Assembly: GCA_041689775.1 (NCBI GenBank)
Contig: JBDNFP010000474.1
Location: 1-7,875 of the forward strand
Direction of reading: 5' to 3'
DNA: 7,875 bases
Source of the DNA: JBDNFP01 sp041689775
Lineage (GTDB): Bacteria > Bacteroidota > Bacteroidia > Cytophagales > Spirosomataceae
The notes under the pieces are model-generated. The model did no database searches, was not told where the DNA came from, and saw nothing but the letters and a program-made list of their open reading frames with translations. The translations under genes and the position numbers were made by a program. Positions 1 through 6,264 of the stretch are shown piece by piece. The first letter of the stretch is position 1, and each line of letters begins with the position of its first letter.

Positions 1-186
1 CATCAACAAACACTATTTCAAAACAGGAACATATGGCGACTCCGTCGCTGAATGATCAACCCTTTATAGACACTACCCAATAGCGAACAGGTTTTTAGTA
101 GACAGCCAGTTGGTTTGAGTGAGTGAATAGCTCTTCTAATTCAGGGAAGCTGCCCACCTTCTGGTTTGACTCAGTGTAGGCTTGTT
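1..186. other. Left-edge non-coding stretch, possible 3' tail of a plus-strand gene
   Basis: No complete gene is visible here. On the plus strand, positions 2-52 read as 17 open codons ending KTGTYGDSVAE, followed by a TGA at 53-55. This could be the C-terminus of a gene entering from the left, but another plus frame stays open to about 79, so the choice is not secure. A small perfect hairpin (GCGAC, loop TCC, GTCGC; 36-48) lies there without a T-rich tail. TGGTTTGA occurs twice (111-118 and 162-169). Nothing else stands out. Confidence 0.3.
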
Positions 187-195
187 CAATCTATA
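187..195. repeat. Left target-site duplication of the MITE
   Basis: CAATCTATA directly abuts the left terminal inverted repeat, and an identical 9-mer abuts the right one at 358-366. Removing the element and one copy leaves a continuous empty site reading CTTGTT-CAATCTATA-CCTTGA. Confidence 0.88.
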
Positions 196-214
196 TAGGG
201 CGATTGCATGAAAG
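196..214 (+). repeat. Left terminal inverted repeat of the MITE
   Basis: TAGGGCGATTGCATGAAAG, 19 bp, is identical to the reverse complement of 339-357. Identity stops sharply after the final G: the inner sequence is ATATTT on the left and TGCTAG on the right, read inward. Confidence 0.9.
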
Positions 215-338
215 ATATTTCTTATAAAGCATGGCACTTTACTTTTATAAGACATTGGAATCAAGAGCAAAAAGCTGATTTAAGGTAAAAAATAATACTT
301 TCTTTCAAAGAATCCAGGTTACAGACAGCTAACTAGCA

Positions 339-357
339 CTTTCATGCAATCGCCCTA
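339..357 (-). repeat. Right terminal inverted repeat of the MITE
   Basis: CTTTCATGCAATCGCCCTA, 19 bp, is the exact reverse complement of the left end at 196-214. It is immediately followed by the second copy of the 9-bp target duplication. Confidence 0.9.
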
Positions 358-366
358 CAATCTATA
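358..366. repeat. Right target-site duplication of the MITE
   Basis: CAATCTATA, identical to 187-195, directly adjoins the right terminal inverted repeat. Confidence 0.88.
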
Positions 367-600
367 CCTTGACTTGTTCAAATAAAAAAAAGATAGTGAT
401 ATATTTGGTCAGATTTCGAATGGTCTCGGCAGTTCTACTTTGTCCTCTACCGGATTGGATGAATACACGGAATGAATGGGTTTAATATTTTGGCAGGTAA
501 CACTTGCTGATACCCTCTTCCACACACAGTACTAGTTACAGGGCTTTAATAGGCCAATTTTGACCCTTTATCACGGGCTATTTCTCACAGCTCCAACCCA
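367..600. other. Non-coding stretch between MITE and operon terminator
   Basis: I see no gene, RNA gene or convincing repeat here. It contains a short A-tract (about 381-388) near the MITE edge. All reading frames on both strands are interrupted. Confidence 0.5.
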
Positions 601-651
601 AAAGTTAAAATGCCCACTCAAACTCTCCTAAACCGGTTCGTTCGAGTGGGT
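601..651 (-). terminator. Rho-independent terminator after the ATP-grasp gene
   Basis: Read on the minus strand, the stop codon at 674-676 is followed about 22 bp later by an 11-bp stem. The CCCACTCGAAC arm (651-641) pairs with GTTTGAGTGGG (624-614), with one G-U pair. The 16-nt loop (625-640) contains the palindrome AACCGGTT. The tail TTTTAACTTTT (611-601) follows at once. The T-rich tract is on the minus-strand side only, so the hairpin most likely ends the transcript of the four-gene run. This is a visual fold; no energy was computed. Confidence 0.7.
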
Positions 652-673
652 AAATTACAGGCTTGTTTTTAAC

Positions 674-2150
674 TTACTTGGTTAAGCTACCAATCAGGTC
701 CGGTTTCTCTCTTTTGTCTTCTACTAAATCGGAGGAGTACTTGGAACGGATGGCATCAATCCAGCTTTTGGCCTGGTCGGTGAGTTGGAAATCGTCGGTC
801 ATCATCCGGCCACGGGCTACCAGAATTCCCATATCGGCTCCTTCGTAGAAATAATCACCTTTGGTGGCTATTCGTAGGAAAAAGGCCTCGTTTTCACTTT
901 CCACAGCTCGGCGGTGTGTATCCATCCGGTCGAACTTAATATGACCGTTGTCGAACATACGCCAGATTCCCGATTGAGGTGCTTCGGTGACGTACTCAAT
1001 GGTATTTTTGGTATGCTTGATCACCATCTGACTCCAACTATCCACATTCTCTTGCCGGGCCCAACGATCGTTGATTGCTTTTACACTCAAATCGTAGTCG
1101 GCATCCATCCATTCCAGAATATGAAATAGATATAAGGGAGCATCGGCCAGGGCAAATACTGCGTGGTTGGTAATAGAACTCGCCCCGGTGACGCGTGGAT
1201 TGGGCTCACCCAGGTAGATTTCACCATTATCCTGGTCAATCAAAAAATCGAGCTCAAAGTATCCTTTATATCCTTCCTGGCGTAGTTGATTACCAAAGAG
1301 TTGGGTGTACTTTCTTGCTTTTCGCCGTAAAGCCGGCGTGAAGGCATCGGGATAGATCTCGTTTCCGCACCAGCCTCCTTTGTAGGGAGTAAGTTCTTTG
1401 AAGCCCACCAGTTCGGTCATCAAGGGTGCCACGATGGTACCGTGGCGGGTAACACAGGCCTCAATGGCCGATCCCCGACAATTGATCCGCTTCATGACCT
1501 TTACTTCCTCCTCGGCCTCGATTTCTTCCTCGTGCTTTGAGTATTCTTCCTCGTTGGATATAAAAAAAGTAGTGTGTCCGGAGTCACCAAACGGCGTTTG
1601 AATAACCAGATCCGTGCCCAACGTTTCGGATACTTCACACAGGTGCTTGTAACCCTCTACCTTTGAAAGTACATACGGTACGCAGGCCACCCCCGCTTTT
1701 TCGGCGATACGATTCGTATTCACCTTATTATCCATAAAGGTGCGCAACTCGGCGCTGGGGAACATGATTTCCAATCCTAATTTTTTGGCCAGTTGTTCGG
1801 TCTTTTCGTTAAACATCAGAAACATTACCTTACCGGCATTACCGTTTTTTTTTCCGCAGCTTGATGTAGTTCTGTACTTCGGGATGTTGTAACAGGTAAT
1901 TGTTAATGTCTTCGATGCTTTGAAATTCGTCGTGTGGTATTTCTTCCTTCGGAGAAAATACATTAGGGTGCAGCCCGTCAGAGCATTCAATATACGTGAT
2001 AAATTTAAAGCTCTTGATCCACTCATCGGCACCCAACAGGTTAAAGTTAGTGGCACTGATAAAATATATCGGCACTTCATTCTTATAAAAGTATCGGCGG
2101 ACGTCGGGTATTCCTTTCAGAGGGCTCTTTTTCGTTGCTACTTTGATCAT
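674..2150 (-). CDS. ATP-grasp ligase-like protein, frame broken at an A9 tract
   Basis: This gene encodes a probable ATP-grasp enzyme, a fold that joins a carboxylate to an amine or thiol through an acyl-phosphate. Its substrate is unknown. Two overlapping reading frames form one protein. The first starts at ATG 2150 (MIKVATKK) and runs 103 codons to a stop at 1839-1841, giving a pre-ATP-grasp domain (IYFISATNFNLLGADEWIKS). The second carries the ATP-grasp core and ends at 674. Removing one A from the A9 run (1845-1853) joins them into about 491 residues. In the joined numbering, DNK is at 140-142, the nucleotide-binding glycine loop QTPFGDSGHTTFF at 184-196, GYFELDFLID near 296-304, and the metal-binding GEPNPR at 314-319. 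Gln184 stands where many ATP-grasp proteins have Lys. The Met at 2080 in the second frame is not the true start, since the residues before the A-run are an out-of-frame translation. The gene lies 123 bp after the decarboxylase. The break may be a sequencing error, slippage or a real mutation. Confidence 0.8.
1845..1853 (-). other. A9 homopolymer at the frame junction of the ATP-grasp gene
   Basis: The coding strand reads CTG CGG AAA AAA AAA CGG TAA, which stops at once. With eight A residues it reads KLRKKNGNAG and enters the long downstream frame. A net +1 shift is therefore needed at this exact site. Nine-A runs are prone to sequencing error and to polymerase slippage. The ATG overlapping the stop (1837-1839) cannot rescue translation, as its frame closes after four codons. 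An in-frame ATG at 1825 could act as a separate restart. Confidence 0.8.
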
Positions 2151-2273
2151 AAACTTTTGTTTTAATGGATAATTGGGATGTAAAGTCGATAGCTATTACT
2201 TGATGGTTGTTAGCTTTTCCCACGTTCGTGTGTAAAATTGATTTATTCAGACTAGAGATTTGTTACAATCATG

Positions 2274-5054
2274 CTATTTCTGCAATTCCACTTTTTGATC
2301 TGGTTCTTCTTTCTTTTGGGTGGTTTCAGCCAGTTGTGTCTGGCCGTTGGAAGCCTTATTTTTCCGATTAAGGATTTTTTGGGTAAAAATTCTTAACCCG
2401 AGATCGGCCCTATACCCGTGAATCTCTGTTACGTCAAGAGCTTGCATGAATGCGAGAATATCCTTGCTTACTACCTGTCCCGGAACCAATACCGGAAAAC
2501 CGGGCGGGTAGGGGATCACAAAAGAGGAAGCGACGAGCTCTTCGCCCTCATCCACGGTTCTCTTGCAATCCTGTAAGGAAATGTACTCACAGTTTTCTTC
2601 TTTGTAGGCCAGAAAATAAGCCTCACGCAAGTTTCCCCCCGGGACTCCGGGTATTGCCTTGAAGGAAGAATGAAACCGGCTGAAATCCGGGAGGGGAGGT
2701 ACATCTTGGGTAAGTGACCGAATACGGTCTTGGGAAATTTCACGTTCCCGGTTATTCAGTGATCTAAACTCCTCGTCGAGCTGACGGGCTATTGTCAGCA
2801 AAGCCGTGGTAAGGTAGGCCACACTACCTCGGGTAGTACCAATGTTGGTCATAAACAGCACAGTATTCCGTGAGGTTTTGTTGATCTGAATATTGAACTG
2901 ATCCATCAGGTACTTATTCTTGAAGGTATCCCCATCTACGCCGGTCCGGCCGATAAACAGCGTAATCTTGGTCGGATCCAGCATGAATTCATCCTTCTCC
3001 CAGGCTTCCTCCATGCGGTTCCAGCCCCGCTCTCGGTCGTAGTATTCGCCCAATCCACTTTGTCGGTACTTATCAGGAATAAAATCTTTTACCGTCAGAA
3101 CGTCAAAATACTTACTCAGCTGCGGATCGTCGTTAACCTTGGCACGTAGTACCATAGCCATTTCGATGCTTTTTTCTACCATCTCATATCCCTCAAACTG
3201 TACCTGTCGACGACCTACATCGAGCGACGCCAGCATTTGATAATTAGGAGAGGTGGAGGTATGTGTCATATAGGCTTCCAGGAATGTATTTTCGGATTTT
3301 TTTCGAAAATCTTCGTCCCAGATATGGATCATAGAACCCTGCCGGAAGCTACTGAGGGTTTTGTGGGTACTTTGGGTAGAATACACCCTGATCCGAACCT
3401 TATCGGGGTCTGGCATTCTGGAAATTTCACCCTTGGGTAGCGCACTGATGTATTCCTCGTATTGGGTCCGGTACTTTTTGGTTCGGTATCTCTCAAATAG
3501 CTTTTTGGCGGTATACATGGCGGTCCGCTGCTTGAAAATATAGGTAAACCCGGCGTAGGCAAACCAAGCCTCATCCCAAAGGAATATCATATCGGGCTTA
3601 ATCGCCAGAATTTCCTCCATGACTCGCTCTACATTGTACACCAGTCCGTCAAATGAACAATTGGTGAGTAGCAGCATTTTTACTTTGCTCAGTTGTCCGG
3701 CAGTTTCAAGTTGCAGGAGTTTTTCCTTGATGGATGCCAGTGGAACCGCACCATACATCGAATACTTTTCGATCGGGTAGGAGTCAAGATAGACCGGATA
3801 GGAGCCCACCAGCACCATACCGTAATGGTGTGATTTGTGGCAGTCACGGTCAATCAGTACCAGATCTTCCGGCTCTACAAGTGCCTGTAACACGATCTTG
3901 TTGGCCGTAGAGGTTCCATTCGTTACAAAAAATGTGTTCAGTGAACCATAAGCTTCCGAGGCCATTTCTTGGGCCTTTTTAAGTGTTCCGGTGGGTTGTA
4001 GCAACGAGTCTAGCCCGCCGGTAGTGGAGGAGGTTTCGGCCAGGAACATATTCCGGCCATAAAAATCACCAAAATCTTTAATCCAGCGGGATTTAAAAAC
4101 TGAGTTACCCCGCGAGATAGGCATGGCGTGAAATACCCCCGTCGGTTTTTGACTATATTCTTTCAGGGCACTAAAAAAAGGAGTTTCGTATCGTTCGCGA
4201 ATTCCCTGGATAATCCCCAAATGCAGTTCCTGCAAGTCTTCACGACGATAGTAAATCCGTCGGAACGTTTCCAGGGTACTGTCTCTCAGGTCATTTAACG
4301 AAGTGTCGGTCACGTAGTAAATATCGAGTTCGGGCCGGAATCGTTTCACGTATTCACCCAATAGCGGCCCGAGCTCGGCTTCTGACTTATCGTCGAGGTC
4401 AATGTTCAGGACAGTCTGAATATAGGGCTTTATCAGGGGCGTAATAGACGAAGAATGGTAAGGCGGTGCATACCGAATGACTACGGCCTGAATGTTATGG
4501 TTAAAAAGCAGAGCGATCAGTGCGTCCTGAAACGAGGGCTGTACCGTTATATCGTAGGCAAATTGCTCGTTCGGATCGCGTAGTTCACGCAATTTTTCTT
4601 CCAAGGCAGTGGCATCTCCCAGTACTAAATCTTCGACAAAAAGCACCTCGAAGTAATTCTTTGAAACTCCCTTGGCGGGCTCGTTGCTTTCGCTGCCTCC
4701 TCCGTATTCGCTTTCCTCTTCCAACGCCGAATGCGGATAACTTCGATAGGCATCGCTGACCAGTTGGCGGGTAGTAACGGCTACATCGTGGGCTAAAGCG
4801 GTGAATTCTTTTCGATTGAGTAAGGTGGTGAGTTTTTCCACTTTGGACCTACCCGGGAATACGTAGTACTGTTCTACGGTTTTGAGGTGGTCGAGTAATT
4901 CCTTAACTCGGGCCTTGTGTGGTTCTTCTTCGTTGGTATCAACCTTGCAGCGGGAAAGTTTTGCGCATTCGTTTTTAAGTTCGTTCCAATGATCTAGCCG
5001 AAGCTGCCCAATACTAAAATAAGGTGCGCTTTCGGGCCTGTTTCTATGTGGCAT
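2274..5054 (-). CDS. Orn/Lys/Arg decarboxylase family protein with extended N-terminus
   Basis: This is a PLP-dependent fold-type I decarboxylase of the prokaryotic ornithine/lysine/arginine class, which converts a basic amino acid to putrescine, cadaverine or agmatine plus CO2. Residues about 133-255 (KNYFEVLFVEDLVL onward) look like the flavodoxin-like wing domain. The PLP domain follows with VTNGTSTANKIV (377-388), DRDCHKSHH (402-410), LTNCSFDGLVYN (463-474), DEAW (494-497) and STQSTHKTLSSF (559-570). Lys565 should carry the PLP, Asp494 should contact the pyridine nitrogen, and His406 should stack on the ring. The C-terminal domain has IPYPPGFPVLVPGQ (847-860). At 926 residues it is well over the roughly 710-760 of E. 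coli SpeC, CadA and AdiA. The extra length is mostly a 130-residue N-terminal segment with an acidic Gly/Ser linker (111-125), plus a Lys/Gln/Glu-rich tail (895-926). The start lies 47 bp after the hydrolase stop, so the two are probably co-transcribed. Substrate choice among Orn, Lys and Arg is not readable. Confidence 0.92.
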   Translation of the reverse strand: MPHRNRPESAPYFSIGQLRLDHWNELKNECAKLSRCKVDTNEEEPHKARVKELLDHLKTVEQYYVFPGRSKVEKLTTLLNRKEFTALAHDVAVTTRQLVSDAYRSYPHSALEEESEYGGGSESNEPAKGVSKNYFEVLFVEDLVLGDATALEEKLRELRDPNEQFAYDITVQPSFQDALIALLFNHNIQAVVIRYAPPYHSSSITPLIKPYIQTVLNIDLDDKSEAELGPLLGEYVKRFRPELDIYYVTDTSLNDLRDSTLETFRRIYYRREDLQELHLGIIQGIRERYETPFFSALKEYSQKPTGVFHAMPISRGNSVFKSRWIKDFGDFYGRNMFLAETSSTTGGLDSLLQPTGTLKKAQEMASEAYGSLNTFFVTNGTSTANKIVLQALVEPEDLVLIDRDCHKSHHYGMVLVGSYPVYLDSYPIEKYSMYGAVPLASIKEKLLQLETAGQLSKVKMLLLTNCSFDGLVYNVERVMEEILAIKPDMIFLWDEAWFAYAGFTYIFKQRTAMYTAKKLFERYRTKKYRTQYEEYISALPKGEISRMPDPDKVRIRVYSTQSTHKTLSSFRQGSMIHIWDEDFRKKSENTFLEAYMTHTSTSPNYQMLASLDVGRRQVQFEGYEMVEKSIEMAMVLRAKVNDDPQLSKYFDVLTVKDFIPDKYRQSGLGEYYDRERGWNRMEEAWEKDEFMLDPTKITLFIGRTGVDGDTFKNKYLMDQFNIQINKTSRNTVLFMTNIGTTRGSVAYLTTALLTIARQLDEEFRSLNNREREISQDRIRSLTQDVPPLPDFSRFHSSFKAIPGVPGGNLREAYFLAYKEENCEYISLQDCKRTVDEGEELVASSFVIPYPPGFPVLVPGQVVSKDILAFMQALDVTEIHGYRADLGLRIFTQKILNRKNKASNGQTQLAETTQKKEEPDQKVELQK

Positions 5055-5101
5055 AAAGTTTTTTGATAAAGTGTTAGATTTCTTTAATCCTAGAGGACTG
5101 A

Positions 5102-6034
5102 TTAGAGATTGTCGCCTTTGTAGTCCACCCGGCTTACCTGATGTTCCAGTTCGCTTTCCTGTTTTTTAAGCTGACTCAATACATTTAGTTTGGTAGGCTT
5201 GATTAAGGGCCCCAAAGATTCAAGGTAGAGATGCTTGCTACCTTTATTGTATATATCGAAATCGCCCAAGTGATCCCGGAAACTTTTAAGCGGTTGCCCA
5301 AGTCGCAGAACCCCAAGTTCGCGGCTTCGCTTCACCCGATCAATATTGAGTTCTATCGGGAATATTTCCTCGGTTGCTCCGGCTTGGTAAATTATCCGGC
5401 CATCAGGGCCACAAACGATAGAGCGACCATTTCCGCCGGAATCGAGGCCATTTACGTCAAACAAATAACATTGATTCACCGTCGCCATAGCGCGAGCAAT
5501 TGATAGCTCTACGTCGCGATCAATGGTGCCGGTCATCGTGGGGTGAAGAATAACCTCAGCACCCATAACGGCCAATGTCCTGATAGTTTCGGGAAACCAC
5601 ATATCGTAGCAAATGGATACCCCAAACCTGCCTACCTCAGGCACATCAAATACGCAGAACTCGTGCCCCGGCGTTACCCCTACTTCAAATGGGTAAAAGG
5701 GGAACATTTTGCTGTATCGAGATACGATTTCGCCTTGTGGGTTAATCACCGTAGCCGTGTTATGTATCTTGTCTCCTCTTTTCTCGAAAATGGATCCTGG
5801 AAGCAGCCATATTCCGTATTTTTTGGCCAGAGCCTGCATTTCTGCTTCAAAATTGTTGGGTATTTCCTGAGCGGTATGCGACAATGGACCATAAGCACAA
5901 AGCTCACTGAACACTACCATTTCTACCCAAGGGTAAAGATTCATAGTAATGTTGAGTTTCAATTTCATCAGCTCCACGTTGGAATAAGTAGCCGATACTT
6001 TCATTTGTATTCCTGCAATTGCAAATGGTTTCAT
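5102..6034 (-). CDS. Nitrilase-superfamily carbon-nitrogen hydrolase (amidase)
   Basis: This is a cytoplasmic amidase of the nitrilase superfamily, which cleaves non-peptide C-N bonds through a cysteine acyl-enzyme. It starts in the first beta strand (MKPFAIAGIQMKVSA) and shows the full active site: Glu44 in FSELCAYGP, Lys109 in RYSKMFPF, Glu117 in YPFEVGVTPG and the nucleophile Cys142 in GVSICYDMWFPE. MGAEVILHPT (157-166) and ARAMATVNQCYLFDVNG (180-196) match the dimer-core region. Its 310 residues are normal for the family. A tail from about 265 to 310 is rich in Lys, Glu and Gln. The YDMWFPE context recalls aliphatic amidases and omega-amidases. Beside a decarboxylase and an aminotransferase, good candidates are 5-aminovaleramide, a gamma-glutamyl-type amide or N-carbamoylputrescine. 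The family is sure; the substrate is a guess. Confidence 0.9.
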   Translation of the reverse strand: MKPFAIAGIQMKVSATYSNVELMKLKLNITMNLYPWVEMVVFSELCAYGPLSHTAQEIPNNFEAEMQALAKKYGIWLLPGSIFEKRGDKIHNTATVINPQGEIVSRYSKMFPFYPFEVGVTPGHEFCVFDVPEVGRFGVSICYDMWFPETIRTLAVMGAEVILHPTMTGTIDRDVELSIARAMATVNQCYLFDVNGLDSGGNGRSIVCGPDGRIIYQAGATEEIFPIELNIDRVKRSRELGVLRLGQPLKSFRDHLGDFDIYNKGSKHLYLESLGPLIKPTKLNVLSQLKKQESELEHQVSRVDYKGDNL

Positions 6035-6087
6035 GTAAAACTAATTAGTGAATGAGTGATTTTGAAGGAGTGGATATGGGTTTTGGT

Positions 6088-6252
6088 GAGGGGTTAAATG
6101 GTGAAAGGTTAAATTATGACTGGTCAAAGGAAAACTTTGATCGAGGGCTAATAGAATAGAATTGGAAATCTTAACGGTAGTCAGATTGGAAATTAATAAG
6201 CTCTTGACCTTTTAACCCTTAACCAAATCTAAATTTCCACCCTTTTAACCTC
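6088..6252. repeat. Imperfect inverted GGTTAAA/TTTAACC repeats between two operon genes
   Basis: The 230-bp gap between aminotransferase and hydrolase holds GGTTAAA-type words on its left side (6092-6098 and 6107-6113). The complementary TTTAACC/TTAACC words lie on its right side (6211-6217, 6219-6224 and 6244-6250). The outer arms match loosely: GGTTAAATGGTGAAA against the reverse complement of the segment ending at 6250. ATTGGAAAT also occurs twice (6161-6169 and 6185-6193). The gap may form a long weak stem-loop in RNA after the gabT stop, acting as an attenuator or processing site, or it may be decayed intergenic repeat. No clean T-tailed terminator is seen. Confidence 0.35.
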
Positions 6253-6264
6253 TCCTCGCTTCCT

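Larger units (their letters stand above)
196..357. mobile_element. 162-bp MITE-like non-autonomous element
   Basis: The element is bounded by perfect 19-bp terminal inverted repeats (TAGGGCGATTGCATGAAAG at 196-214, its exact reverse complement at 339-357). Identical 9-bp direct repeats CAATCTATA flank it at 187-195 and 358-366. The interior is AT-rich, too short to code for a transposase, and has a subterminal inverted repeat (CTTATAAAG 221-229 against CTTTTATAAG 242-251). This is the architecture of a miniature element moved in trans by a DDE transposase that makes a 9-bp staggered cut. Such duplications are known for parts of the IS4 and IS5 (IS903-like) groups and ISAs1, but the family cannot be named from the ends alone. 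The perfect repeats suggest a fairly recent insertion. The parent element is not in this window. Confidence 0.88.

Noticed and set aside
36..48. GCGAC-TCC-GTCGC hairpin as a terminator
   Set aside because: It has only five base pairs, no T-rich tract follows on either strand, and it overlaps the possible end of a coding frame.
612..653. tRNA-like feature (GGTTCGTTCGA and a 7-bp CCCACTC/GAGTGGG stem)
   Set aside because: Only about 24 nt lie between the stem arms, so there is no room for D and anticodon arms. A T-tailed terminator fits better.
1825..1841. TAATG stop-start overlap after the 103-codon frame as a reinitiation site
   Set aside because: The overlapping ATG (1837-1839) is in the third frame and meets a stop after four codons, so it cannot translate the ATP-grasp domain.
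1854..2080. The first 75 or so residues of the long ATP-grasp frame, from Met at 2080
   Set aside because: They read the same DNA as the domain starting at 2150 but in another frame, and look random (many Cys, Thr, Ser, Arg). The true N-terminus is the frame from 2150.
5543..6055. Plus-strand open frame of 170 codons opposite the amidase gene
   Set aside because: It lies antisense to a gene with a complete active site and has a composition typical of a shadow frame (rich in His, Tyr, Phe and Ser) with no recognisable motif.
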